Origin: VRUE01 sp963703335
GTDB lineage: Bacteria; Actinomycetota; Thermoleophilia; Solirubrobacterales; 70-9
Direction of reading: 5' to 3'
NCBI GenBank assembly: GCA_963703335.1
Contig: OY969812.1
Coordinates: 806,001 to 870,000 of the forward strand
Length of the DNA: 64,000 nucleotides
The notes below the pieces were generated by a model. It saw only the letters and a list, made by a program, of their open reading frames with translations. It had not been told where the DNA came from and made no database searches. How positions within the stretch are numbered: the stretch's first letter is position 1; each line of letters opens with the position of its first letter. A program made the position numbers and the translations under genes. Of the stretch, positions 43,234 through 51,871 are shown piece after piece.

Positions 43234-44633
43234 CAAGCTCGGCGACTTCGATCCGGCCGTCGGCGGCCGCTGCCCGCAGCGCTTCGTAGTCCTGCTCGTT
43301 CTGGTCGGCGTAGGACTCGGCGAACGCCGCGATCGCGTTGTCGAACGTGTCACTCTTGCCGAGGTAGGCGGCGATCGCGATGCGGTCGCCGCTGCGGGCG
43401 TGAGCGTGGGCGAGGGTCATGCCGCAGATCTGGGCGTAGGCGGTCATTGCCCGCGGGTCCATGTTCTCGGTGCGGGCCGAGCCCTTTTGGTCCCAGAGCT
43501 GGCGGACGTAGTAGTCGCGCCTCTCGCCGTCGATCCCTTTCGCCCTGACCCAGCCGAGCAGAATGTCGCTGGCGGCCTGGACCAGGCGCTGGCCCTCGAC
43601 CACGCGCTCGCCTTGCTGTGCGTAGGCGGTCGGCTCGGCGTAGGGCTCGAGCACGGAGGGCTGGGCCTCCTTTACCTGGAGGAAGAGCGGGTCGCCCTCG
43701 TCGCGGCCGAGCAGCAGCACGATCCAGGCGCGGGTGCCGACACTGCCGACGCCGACGACCTTGAGCGCGGCATCGACGTAGCGGTAGCTGTCGAGTAGGA
43801 CACGGCGGTCCTCGGCCAAGGACTCGCGGTAGTCGGCGAGGATCTCCCGCACGCGCGCCTCGACTTCCCCCGATTCGTCACCGGCGAGCTCGCGCAGGGG
43901 GATGATCAGCGGCGGTTCGCTGACGATGCGCAGCTCGCCGTCGACTTCGTGAGTCAGCTTGGAGAGCGCCCGCATGCGGTCCTTCGCACGGGTCTTAGCG
44001 AGGTTGCGACGGAAGGCCTTGACCTCTTTCTCGCCCGCCGCTGCGGCCCAGCGCGCAGCGATCGTCGGCACGTCCATCTTCGTGTACCAGACCTCGAGAT
44101 TGCCCAGCTCCGCATGGCGCCGCATCGCTTCCCGGTACTCCGCCGCCATCGCGGCGACGATCTCCCGTCGCTCGCGCCCGCGGAAGCTGTTCGCCCTTCC
44201 CGCGACCGAGAAGCTGGCGGCGAGCCGCATCACGTCCCACTCCCACGGCCCGGGAAGCGTCTCGTCGAAGTCATTGACGTCGAAGACGAGCTCGCGGTCG
44301 GGCGAGGCGTAGGCGCCGAAGTTGGAGAGGTGGGCGTCGCCGCAGAGCTGCACCGTGAAGCTGCTGCGGGGAGTGCTGGCGAGAATCCGCCGCCATCACC
44401 GCGGCGGCGCCGCGGTAGAAGGTGAAGGGCGAGACCAGCATCCGCGCGTAGCGCAGCGGCACCAGTTGACCGACGCGCGAGGCGGCCTGTCCCTCGAGCA
44501 GCTCGACCGGGTTCGGCCGGTCGGCGGCCGGTGCCCACTCGGCGTGGCTGGAGCGCGGCGCATCGCTGCGCGCGGCTTTCCCCGCGGCGGCGCGCTCATC
44601 CGGAGAGCGGTGGTCGTGGCGGCGATCGAGCAT
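43223..44633 (-). pseudogene. DUF2252 protein gene with a single-base frameshift
   Basis: Frame 1 starts at ATG 44633 (LDRRHDHRS) and reads PVELLEGQAASRVGQLVPLR, then SPFTFYRGAAAVMAAD. One extra base near 44384 is needed to continue into LASTPRSSFTVQLCGDAHLS, then FNDFDETLPGPWEWDVMRLA in the second frame, which runs to 43223. The joined product (about 470 aa) is a full-length DUF2252, a kinase-like fold. ATG overlaps closely with the MFS stop. This is either a real mutation or an assembly error. Confidence 0.85.
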
Positions 44634-44634
44634 G

Positions 44635-46260
44635 TCAGGCCGCCGCTGGCGCGGGGTCGAGCGGCGGATCCGGTCCCGTTTCCAGCTCGTCGAAGCGCCG
44701 GTCGGGCAGGCGGCGAGTCGACCAGAAGGAAGCCAGGCTGAGGAAGGCGGCAAAGAGGAAGGCGGTCTTCAGCGCTTTCAGCTGTGCGTCTTCGTAGTTC
44801 TCGACCAGCGCGTCGGCCGTCGCGGCGTCGAGACCGGCGGCCTCCGCCCCAGCCTGCACCTCGTCCGCGGCGACGAAGCTGCCGCCGGCGCTGAGCTGCA
44901 CCTCGAGCTGCTTGCTGACATCGGCGGAGATGCGGTCGTCGTCCGCCACGTTGCTGGTGAAGGCGACTATGAGCCCGCTGATCACGATCGCGCCGAGCAG
45001 CGCTGTGCCAAGCGAGGAGCCCAGTTGCTGGGCGGTGCTCTGCAGTCCCCCGGCCTCGCTGCGGTCGTTGTCGCCGACGGCCGATTGCACCACGTTGCCG
45101 AGCTGGGAGACGATCAAACCCATACCGACGCCCAGCACCCCCATCGCAATGAGGAAAGAGCTGTTGTCGAGTTCAGGCTCGATCGTCGCCAGCAACATCA
45201 GGATCGAGACGAAGACGATCGCCAAGCCGGTGCGGACCAGCGGCCGCGGGGCAAAGCGCTTGGCCAGCGCCGAGCCGCCGATCGCGGCAAAGAAGAGCCC
45301 GGCGGAGGCAGGCAGCATGCGCACCCCGGTTTCGAGCGCATCGAGCCCCTGCACGATCTGCAAAAAGAGTGGAATAGTGAAGAAAACCCCCATCAGGATC
45401 AGGTTCTGGGCGAGGAACATCGCGACGCCACCGCGCAGTTGGGGGATGCGCAGCAGGGGCAGGTGGACAAGCGGTTCGAGGCCACCGGCTTCACGACGTC
45501 GCTCCCAAGCCACGAAACCGGCAAGCAGCAGCCCGCCGGCTGCGATCACAAATGGCGTCAACGAGAAGCCGAACGGCTCGATCGGCGAGCTGCGGGGCGC
45601 AAGCCAACCCCAGTTGCTCGCCTGCAGGACGCCGAACACAACCACCGCCAGGCCAGCGGCCGAGAGCACGCTGCCGACCCAGTCGAGGCGGAGGATGCCG
45701 TGCTCCCGCTCAGGCTCCTTGATCCACCGCGTCCCGAACAGGATCCCGAGCGCCACAACCACCTCGCCGACGAAGACGATCCGCCAGCTGAGCTCGGTCG
45801 TCGCCCAACCGCCGAGGATCGGACCGACGGCGATTCCGGCGCCGGCCACCCCGCCGAGGACTCCGTAGGCGATTGCTCGCTCGTTGCCTTTGTAGTTGCC
45901 AGCGACGAGGGCGATCAGAGCGGGGATCACGAGCGCGGCGCCGATGCCCTCGAGGATCGACCAGCCGAGCATCAACGACGGCACGTTCCACGATGCGGCG
46001 GTCAGCCCCGAGCCGACGCCGTAGATGCAGAGCCCGATCGTGAAGGCGCGGCGGCGGCCCCAGATGTCCCCGAGCTTGCCCCCGGTCAGCATCAGCCCCG
46101 CCATGACCAGCGCGTAGCAGGCGATCACCATCTGGATCGTCGTCACCGTGGTGTCGAAGTCTTCGACCAGCTGCGAGATCGCGACGTTCATCACCGCCTG
46201 GTCGAGGACCATCAGGAACTGGGCGGCGGACAGCGTCACCAGGACGCCCCACTTGGCCAC
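44635..46260 (-). CDS. MFS drug exporter (EmrB/QacA, 14-helix type)
   Basis: 541 aa. Opens with LVTLSAAQFLMVLDQAVMNV and motif A (GGKLGDIWGRRRAF), then motif C-like GVLGGVAGAGIAVGPILGG; fourteen helices of the DHA2 family. A soluble tail is enriched in Asp/Glu/Ala. It exports toxic compounds with protons; substrate unknown. It starts 2 bases from the GAP-family stop, within the zinc operon. Confidence 0.9.
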   Translation of the reverse strand: MAKWGVLVTLSAAQFLMVLDQAVMNVAISQLVEDFDTTVTTIQMVIACYALVMAGLMLTGGKLGDIWGRRRAFTIGLCIYGVGSGLTAASWNVPSLMLGWSILEGIGAALVIPALIALVAGNYKGNERAIAYGVLGGVAGAGIAVGPILGGWATTELSWRIVFVGEVVVALGILFGTRWIKEPEREHGILRLDWVGSVLSAAGLAVVVFGVLQASNWGWLAPRSSPIEPFGFSLTPFVIAAGGLLLAGFVAWERRREAGGLEPLVHLPLLRIPQLRGGVAMFLAQNLILMGVFFTIPLFLQIVQGLDALETGVRMLPASAGLFFAAIGGSALAKRFAPRPLVRTGLAIVFVSILMLLATIEPELDNSSFLIAMGVLGVGMGLIVSQLGNVVQSAVGDNDRSEAGGLQSTAQQLGSSLGTALLGAIVISGLIVAFTSNVADDDRISADVSKQLEVQLSAGGSFVAADEVQAGAEAAGLDAATADALVENYEDAQLKALKTAFLFAAFLSLASFWSTRRLPDRRFDELETGPDPPLDPAPAAA

Positions 46261-46261
46261 G

Positions 46262-46969
46262 TCAGCTCACCAGTCCGGCAATTCCACGGATAAGGACGAG
46301 AGCACCGAGCACGGCGGCAACGATTATGCCCGCTTGGCGGCCGTTGCGGGCGAGCCAGGACCGGAACCCCTTGACCGCCTCCTCGGTTCGCTCCGGGGCG
46401 AAAAAGTAGCCGGCAAGCGGCAGCTCCAGCAGCAGCTGCTGGACCAAGCAGAAGCCGATCACAAGCAGGGCCGTGGGCAGCTCCGCCGCATCCAATTTGT
46501 GGATGTGGTTCAGCCCGCTCAGGTAGGTGACGCCGGGGAAGCTCAGGAGCAGGCCGACGACGAAGGCGACCCGTGGCGAGCCACGGCCGAGCAGCCGCAT
46601 CGGCAGCGATTCCTTTTCCTCGGCTTCGCTACTCGCCTGCTTCTCACTCTTGCGGCGCGCCCGGCGCTCGCGCAGCGACTGGTCTCGGTCGGTAGCCAGC
46701 ACCGCGGCGACGATGAGCAGGAGAAGCCCGACGATGACGTCCTCGGCCGGGCTGAGCGTGCTCTTGCTGGTGCTCGTCGCGCTCGATTCCGGCAGGGCAA
46801 AGACGATCACGAGACCGAGGCTGATGCTGGCGGTGTAGGCGCCGAGCAGGTAGCCGAGCATCAGCCGCTTCGGGCTGGGCAGCAGCAGCATCAGGGTGAC
46901 CGCGGCAAGCAGCGTCGGGTTGAACATCGCCAGCAGCGAAAGCAGGAAGATCTCGCCGAGGTCACCCAC
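46262..46969 (-). CDS. GAP-family (LysE-like) membrane protein
   Basis: 235 aa from GTG 46969. Six helices with EIFLLSLLAMFNPTLLAAVT, LGYLLGAYTASISLGLVIVF and FPGVTYLSGLNHIHKLDAA, the pattern of the GAP/Sap family known from mycobacterial glycopeptidolipid export, related to LysE-type permeases. A Lys/Glu-rich cytoplasmic loop (RRKSEKQASSEAEEKES) lies mid-protein. It follows zur by 22 bases. Confidence 0.8.
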   Translation of the reverse strand: MGDLGEIFLLSLLAMFNPTLLAAVTLMLLLPSPKRLMLGYLLGAYTASISLGLVIVFALPESSATSTSKSTLSPAEDVIVGLLLLIVAAVLATDRDQSLRERRARRKSEKQASSEAEEKESLPMRLLGRGSPRVAFVVGLLLSFPGVTYLSGLNHIHKLDAAELPTALLVIGFCLVQQLLLELPLAGYFFAPERTEEAVKGFRSWLARNGRQAGIIVAAVLGALVLIRGIAGLVS

Positions 46970-46991
46970 CGGCGCATCATTCCCTAATGAG

Positions 46992-47438
46992 TCAGTGAGC
47001 GCAGCGCTCGCAGCGACCGCGCAGGACCACGTCGTGGTCGGTGACCTCAAAGCTGAGCTCGCTGGAGAGCTTGGCGATCGCGCGCTCGAGCGAGGGGTCC
47101 TCGAAGGGGACCATGCGACCACAGCGGCGACAGATCGCGTGGTGGTGGTGCTCGCCGCCGGGCTCCACTCGCTCGTAGCCAGCCGTGCCGCGGGTCACCT
47201 CGAGGCGCTGGACTAGGCCGAGCTGCTCGAGCTGCTCGAGCGCCCGGTAGACGCTCGCGCGGCCGACCGCCGGCTTGCGCCGGCGCAGTTCGTCGTCCAA
47301 GTCAAGGGCCGTCACCGCGCAGTCGTGACGGGCCAGCGCCTCGACCACCGCCGTGCGAGCGCCGCCGCGCCGGTAGCCAGCTTTCTGCAGAGCGGCGAGC
47401 GCGTGCTCGGCCCAGGCGCTGTCGGCCTTGGTGGACAT
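46992..47438 (-). CDS. zur: Fur-family zinc uptake regulator
   Basis: 148 aa. N-terminal winged helix (GYRRGGARTAVVEALARHDC, GRASVYRALEQLEQLGLVQ), the His-rich hinge GGEHHHHAICRRCGRMVPFE, and a C-terminal CERCAH. Two Cys-x2-Cys pairs make the structural zinc site. It lies in the same operon as zinc ABC transporter genes, which identifies Zur rather than Fur. With zinc bound it would repress the operon through the box at 50791-50805. Confidence 0.9.
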   Translation of the reverse strand: MSTKADSAWAEHALAALQKAGYRRGGARTAVVEALARHDCAVTALDLDDELRRRKPAVGRASVYRALEQLEQLGLVQRLEVTRGTAGYERVEPGGEHHHHAICRRCGRMVPFEDPSLERAIAKLSSELSFEVTDHDVVLRGRCERCAH

Positions 47439-47439
47439 C

Positions 47440-48282
47440 TCAACCGATCGTAGCCCCGGCTCGCAGGGAACCGAGCCGTCTCATGGCGTGCAAACGTCCA
47501 ACGGGCAGCGAGACCAGGTAGATCGCGACGATCGCCAGCGCGATCGAGGCACCGCCGGCGGTTCCCGCGTAGTAGGAGAGATAGAGCCCGGCAACGCCGG
47601 CGAGTGCGGCGAGCACAGCGGCGAGCCCCATCATCGGCAGCATGCGATCGCTGAGCTGGCGCGCGGCCGCGGCGGGACCGACGAAGAGGCCGACCACGAG
47701 CAGGTTGCCGAGACCCTGCACGGCGACGACGATGCCTGCCCCCAGAAGGAGCAGCAGGGCAGCATCGGCAAGCGCGGGCGAGACGCCGAGGGAGTGGGCG
47801 GTGCCCCGGTCGAAGCCGGCGACCAGAAGCCGGCCGTGCAGGAGGCGCAGCGCAACGCCAACGACAGCGGCCAGCCCCGCCGCGATCGCGATGTCGCCGT
47901 CGCTGGTGCCGAAGACGTCGCCGAAGAGCAGCGCCTCGACCCCCGGCGGCGAGGACGGCGATAGCGCCAGCAACGCGCCGAGGCCGAACATCGTCGTCAC
48001 CACCACCGCGACGGCGGCGTCCCGACCGATTCCGGCAATCCGCGAGGCGAGGGCGATGGCCGCGGCGGCGAGCACGATCGCAGGTACCGCGCCGACGAGC
48101 AACGGGGCGCCGGCGAGGGCGGCCAGGACCAGGCCCGGGAAGAGCGAGTGGGAGAGCGACTCCGCCGCGTAGGAAAGCCCGTAGAAGACGACCCAGCAGC
48201 CGAGCGCGCCGCCAACCGCGCCGAGCAGCAGGACCTCGGCCAGGGCGCGCTGCATGAACGGTTCTTGGAGAGGCTCGAACAT
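47440..48282 (-). CDS. znuB: Metal ABC transporter permease (ZnuB family)
   Basis: 280 aa; eight or nine helices. EPLQEPFMQRALAEVLLLGA, then VFYGLSYAAESLSHSLFPGL and the ABC-3 family features DAAVAVVVTTMFGLGALLAL and GLGNLLVVGLFVGPAAAARQ. It begins 4 bases after the ABC ATPase stop. The system therefore has two permease subunits, this one and the fused one, which could form a heterodimer with the ATPase. Confidence 0.88.
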   Translation of the reverse strand: MFEPLQEPFMQRALAEVLLLGAVGGALGCWVVFYGLSYAAESLSHSLFPGLVLAALAGAPLLVGAVPAIVLAAAAIALASRIAGIGRDAAVAVVVTTMFGLGALLALSPSSPPGVEALLFGDVFGTSDGDIAIAAGLAAVVGVALRLLHGRLLVAGFDRGTAHSLGVSPALADAALLLLLGAGIVVAVQGLGNLLVVGLFVGPAAAARQLSDRMLPMMGLAAVLAALAGVAGLYLSYYAGTAGGASIALAIVAIYLVSLPVGRLHAMRRLGSLRAGATIG

Positions 48283-48285
48283 CGA

Positions 48286-49038
48286 TCAGTGGTGGTGATG
48301 GTGGGGAGGCAGAATCGCGCGGCCGGCGCCGCCGGGGATCTCGACGATGGCTCCACCGTAGGTCGCTTCGAGCACGCCGATGTCATTGAGCACGGCGTCC
48401 GGGCGGCCGCAGGCGACCTGGGCCTTGTTGATGCAGAGGACGAGGTCGGATGCGCGGGCCTGCTCGAGATCGTGGGTGGCGATGACAACCCCCCGGCCCT
48501 CCCCCGCCAGTTCCGCGATCAAGGCTTCCAGCCCCTCGCTGCTCGGCCGGTCGAGGCCGGCAAAGGGCTCGTCGAGAAGCAGCAGGCCGGCATCCTGGAC
48601 CAGGGCCCGCGCGATCAAGACCCGCTGGCGCTGTCCGCCGGAGAGACGGCCGAAGGTCTCGTTGGCGAGGGGGCCGAGGCCAACGCGTTGGAGGGCGGTG
48701 GTAGCTGTTTCCCGCTCGCGCCGGCCGGGGCGGCGCCACCAGGGCAAGCGCGAGAGCGCCCCCATCCTCGCCACGTCGAGCGCCGAGACCGGGTAGTCGA
48801 GGCGCGAGCGCTCCGTCTGCGGCACCGTTCCGCAGGTCGCCGCCACGCGCAGGCTGCCAGCAAGCGGTGCGAGTTCCCCCAGCAAGGCGCGCAGCAGCGT
48901 CGTCTTGCCCCCGCCGTTGGGGCCGAGCAGCGCCAGCGTCTGCCCCGGCGCGAGGCTGAAGTCGACGCCGGAGATCGCCGGCGATCCGTCGTAGCCGGCG
49001 GAGAGCCCGGCGGCCTCGATTAGAGCAGCGGCCGACAC
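48286..49038 (-). CDS. znuC: Zinc ABC transporter ATP-binding protein
   Basis: 250 aa from GTG 49038, overlapping the upstream fusion gene by 19 bases; further upstream the same frame is a shadow of that gene. Walker A LLGPNGGGKTTLLRA, signature LSGGQRQRVLIARAL, Walker B LLLLDEPFAGLD and the switch His in VVIATHDLE. The natural C-terminus ends in five His (PPHHHHH), which may bind or sense zinc. Confidence 0.92.
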   Translation of the reverse strand: MSAAALIEAAGLSAGYDGSPAISGVDFSLAPGQTLALLGPNGGGKTTLLRALLGELAPLAGSLRVAATCGTVPQTERSRLDYPVSALDVARMGALSRLPWWRRPGRRERETATTALQRVGLGPLANETFGRLSGGQRQRVLIARALVQDAGLLLLDEPFAGLDRPSSEGLEALIAELAGEGRGVVIATHDLEQARASDLVLCINKAQVACGRPDAVLNDIGVLEATYGGAIVEIPGGAGRAILPPHHHHH

Positions 49039-50771
49039 CCTCGCCTCCCTCCCGTGAAGCCGCGCACCATCGCGTTCGCGTTCGCCGCCTCCATCGTCAG
49101 GTAAGTGGCGCCGTCGGATCCGGCAGCGCCAAGCGTGTCGCCGTAGAGGGTGTAGCTGGCGGTGGCGCCGGTTTGATCGGCGATCGCTTCGGCCACGTCG
49201 GAGCTGAGTGAGCTCTCGGGAAAAACAGCTTCGACCTGCTCGCGCTCGATCAGCTCCGCCAGGGAGCTCAGGTCCTTCGCCGAGGGCTGCGCCTGGGTCG
49301 CCTGGGAGGGAATGACGGCGCCGACGACCTCGATCCCGTAGCGGCGCGCGAAGTACCCGAAGGCATCGTGATCGGTGACCAGCTTGCGCCGGCTCGTGGG
49401 GACGGAGTCCAGACAGCGGGCGATGCCGGTGTCGAGCACCCGAAGCTTGGCCAGGTAGGCGCCGGCGTTGCGTTCGAACTCGCGGCGACGGGACGGCTCC
49501 GCAACGGCGAGCCGCCGCTCGATTTCCCCCACGGCCGCCTCGGCGTTGCGCGGATCGTGCCACCAGTGCGGGTCATAGCGAGAAGCCTCGGAGCCGCTCG
49601 ACTCGCCCGGCAGGCGCTCGGGAACATCGGCTCCGAGGTCGACGACGGTCGCATCGCTGCCGCTGTCGGAGACGATCTGCTCGATCCAGTCGTCGAGGCC
49701 GTCACCGCTTGCGAAGACGAGCTGCGCTTCCGCGGCGGCGGCGACGTCGCTCGGCCGCGGCTCGTACTCGTGGGGATCGGTGTTCGGCTGCAGGACCTGA
49801 TCGACCGCCACCTCGTCGCCGCCGATTTCGCGGACGAAGTCGGCGATCTGGGTGGTGGTCGCAACGACCCGCAGCTGCCCGCCGCCGGCTGCGGTCTCCC
49901 CGCAACCGCTGACCAACAGGGCAACCGCTGCCAACCCGGCCGCAGCCAGCGCTGGTGAGCGCCATCGAGCTCTGGCCAGCGCCCTGGCGCCCGCCGCGAG
50001 CGCGAAGACCGCGCCGGCGACGACCGCGATCGTCGCCCCCGGCGGGGCATCGGTCTTGACCGAGAGCCAGAGTCCGGCCGTCCCCTCGGCGGCGACGAGC
50101 ACGACGCTGGCGATCTGCCAGCTCAGCATCCGCTCGACGAAGAGGCGAGCCGTCAGCGCCGGCACGACGAAGAGGGCCGCGACGAGCAGCGCCCCGACCA
50201 TCGAGAGCGCAGCTGTCGTGGCGAGGGCGATGAGGCCGAGCAGGACGGCGTCGAGCATGCCGACACCACCTGCCAGGGAACGCGGGCCACGGGGGTCAAA
50301 ACCGGCGGCTAGCCAGCGATGGCCGAGCAGCAGCGAGACCGCCAAGGTCAGTCCCGCCGCCAGGCCGGCGAGGGCGATGTCGCCGCCATCGACCAAGAGC
50401 AGGCTGCCGAAGAGCAGCGTCTCGACGTTGGCGCCCGAGCCGAAGACGTCGCTGGCGAGGATCGTTCCCGCTGCCAGGCAGCCGACCAGGACGATCGCCA
50501 CGGCGCTGTCGCCCCCCTCCTCCTCGCGGCGCCCGAGCAGGGCGCTGCCGGCCGTGAAGATGACCGCAGCCCCGAAGGCGCCCAGCGGCGCCGCAAAGCC
50601 CAGCCCGTCGGCGAGGACAAGGCCGGGGAAGGCCGCCGTGCCTACCGCGTGGGAGAAAAAGGCCAGGCCGCGCAGGACGATCCAGGTACCGAGCAAGCCG
50701 GCCGGCACGGCAAGGATCAGAATCTCGAGCAAGCCGCGCTGGACGAAGGGCAGTTGGAAGGGCTCGAGCAT
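49020..50771 (-). CDS. Fusion of ZnuB-type permease and ZnuA-type zinc-binding lipoprotein
   Basis: 583 aa, single open frame. Residues about 1-260 are an ABC-3 permease (EPFQLPFVQRGLLEILILAV; SHAVGTAAFPGLVLADGLGF). Then a second hydrophobic stretch with a lipobox (ALLVSGCGET, Cys near 291) introduces a cluster-9 solute-binding protein: QPNTDPHEYEPRPSDV, YDPHWWHDPRNAEAA, KLVTDHDAFGYFARRYGIE and EAVFPESSLSS supply His and acidic ligands. Normally these are separate proteins. The lipobox may be cut, releasing the binding protein from the permease, or the two may stay linked. Confidence 0.88.
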   Translation of the reverse strand: MLEPFQLPFVQRGLLEILILAVPAGLLGTWIVLRGLAFFSHAVGTAAFPGLVLADGLGFAAPLGAFGAAVIFTAGSALLGRREEEGGDSAVAIVLVGCLAAGTILASDVFGSGANVETLLFGSLLLVDGGDIALAGLAAGLTLAVSLLLGHRWLAAGFDPRGPRSLAGGVGMLDAVLLGLIALATTAALSMVGALLVAALFVVPALTARLFVERMLSWQIASVVLVAAEGTAGLWLSVKTDAPPGATIAVVAGAVFALAAGARALARARWRSPALAAAGLAAVALLVSGCGETAAGGGQLRVVATTTQIADFVREIGGDEVAVDQVLQPNTDPHEYEPRPSDVAAAAEAQLVFASGDGLDDWIEQIVSDSGSDATVVDLGADVPERLPGESSGSEASRYDPHWWHDPRNAEAAVGEIERRLAVAEPSRRREFERNAGAYLAKLRVLDTGIARCLDSVPTSRRKLVTDHDAFGYFARRYGIEVVGAVIPSQATQAQPSAKDLSSLAELIEREQVEAVFPESSLSSDVAEAIADQTGATASYTLYGDTLGAAGSDGATYLTMEAANANAMVRGFTGGRRGCRPLL

Positions 50772-50790
50772 CGGGAGATTGAATCAAAAA

Positions 50791-50805
50791 TGAGACCCAT
50801 TTTCA
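50791..50805 (-). promoter_or_regulatory. Candidate Zur box
   Basis: TGAGACCCATTTTCA differs at three of 15 positions from the actinobacterial Zur consensus TGAAAATCATTTTCA as I recall it. It lies 20 bases before the start of the zinc operon and 11 bases before dtd on the other strand, so it may affect both. Confidence 0.6.
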
Positions 50806-50815
50806 TAAAGAAGCG

Positions 50816-51232
50816 ATGAGGGCACTCGTCCAGCGGGTCAGCCAGGCCGCAGTCGACGTCGAGGGCGAGCGAGTAGCGCAGATCGGCCCGGGCATACTGA
50901 TCCTGCTCGGGGTGCGGCGCGGCGACACGGCCGAGCAAGCGGATCGCCTCGCTGACAAAGTGCGGGCGCTGCGGATCTTTGACGATGCCGAGGGCCGGAT
51001 GAACGAGCCGCTGGGCGAGCGCGAGGTGCTCTGCGTCAGCCAGTTCACCCTCTACGGCGACACCCGCAAGGGCAACCGCCCCAGCTACGCCGAGGCGGCG
51101 CCGGCCGCCGAGGCGGAGCCGCTCTACGACCGCTTCTGCGAGCAGTTGGGTGCCGCAAAGGGGGTCTTCGGCGCCTGCATGGGAGTGGCGCTCGTCAACG
51201 ACGGCCCGGTCACACTGACGCTCGAGACCTAA
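50816..51232 (+). CDS. dtd: D-aminoacyl-tRNA deacylase
   Basis: 138 aa, usual length. MRALVQRVSQAAVDVEGERV, LLGVRRGDT, SQFTLYGDTRKGNRPSY with the catalytic Thr region and NDGPVTLTLET at the C-terminus (Gly-cis-Pro motif) are all present. It removes D-amino acids from mischarged tRNA. Transcribed away from the zinc operon, with 44 bases between the two genes. Confidence 0.95.
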   Translation: MRALVQRVSQAAVDVEGERVAQIGPGILILLGVRRGDTAEQADRLADKVRALRIFDDAEGRMNEPLGEREVLCVSQFTLYGDTRKGNRPSYAEAAPAAEAEPLYDRFCEQLGAAKGVFGACMGVALVNDGPVTLTLET

Positions 51233-51233
51233 G

Positions 51234-51830
51234 TTAGGGAGCAAGCAGCGAGCGGCGCCAAGCGGCGCCGTCGCGCTCGAAGAGTTCGCGGTCGTGGAGA
51301 CGATCCTCCGCTTCCTCCCAGAACTCGACGCGGTCGGGGATGAGGCGAACCGCGCCCCAGTCGTCTGGACAGGGAACCGGGTCATCGCCCAGGTCGGCCC
51401 GCAGCTCCTCGAGCCGGGTTCGCAGCACCTCCGGGCTCTCGATCTCCTCGCCCTGGCGGGAGACGTGCGCCTGTAGCTGGTGGCTGCGAGGGCGGCCGGC
51501 GAAGAGCCGCTCCGCCAGCTCGCGCTCGGCGATCTCGGCGCGACCCTCGACCCTGGCCTGGCGGCCAAGCGTCGGCCAGTAGAAAGTCGCGGCCACGCGG
51601 GGGTTGGCGCGCAGCTCCTCGACCTTGCGAGTCCACAAGGCGGTGGTGAAGACCAGCGCCTCGCCATCGAGCTCTTTGAGCGTGACCAGGCGAGCCGAAG
51701 GCCGGCCGTCGACCGTCGCCGTCGCCAGGGTCATCGCGCGCGGCGCCGGAACTCCGGCCTCCGCCGCCTGCTCGAGCCAGCGCGCGAGCGTTGCGAGCGG
51801 GTCACCTGTCGCCCGGTCGGATTCGGCCAT
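51234..51830 (-). CDS. pdxH: Pyridoxamine 5'-phosphate oxidase
   Basis: 198 aa. FMN-binding and substrate motifs are AMTLATATVDGRPSARLVTL, VFTTALWTRKVEELRANPRV, AATFYWPTLGRQARVEGRAE, SHQLQAHVSRQGE and DRLHDRELFERDG. The enzyme oxidises PNP/PMP to pyridoxal phosphate. It ends next to dtd and starts beside a TetR gene in the other direction, with a partial palindrome in between. Confidence 0.9.
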   Translation of the reverse strand: MAESDRATGDPLATLARWLEQAAEAGVPAPRAMTLATATVDGRPSARLVTLKELDGEALVFTTALWTRKVEELRANPRVAATFYWPTLGRQARVEGRAEIAERELAERLFAGRPRSHQLQAHVSRQGEEIESPEVLRTRLEELRADLGDDPVPCPDDWGAVRLIPDRVEFWEEAEDRLHDRELFERDGAAWRRSLLAP

Positions 51831-51839
51831 ACGAAATTG

Positions 51840-51861
51840 GTATCACAATTCAAGTTATACT
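51840..51861 (+). promoter_or_regulatory. Operator-like palindrome and -10 between pdxH and tetR
   Basis: GTATCAC-AATTCAA-GTTATAC (one mismatch in the 7-bp arms) overlaps TATACT at 51856-51861, a good -10 for the TetR gene starting at 51872. Confidence 0.5.
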
Positions 51862-51871
51862 CATAATCTGA

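Noticed and set aside
44632..46293. 553-codon open frame opposite the MFS gene
   Set aside because: Low-complexity, charged composition with no motif; it is the high-GC complement of a clear MFS exporter.
48286..48300. Five-His end of the ABC ATPase looks like a purification tag
   Set aside because: It continues a natural zinc-transporter sequence and lies in an otherwise native operon; His-rich tails are common in zinc proteins.
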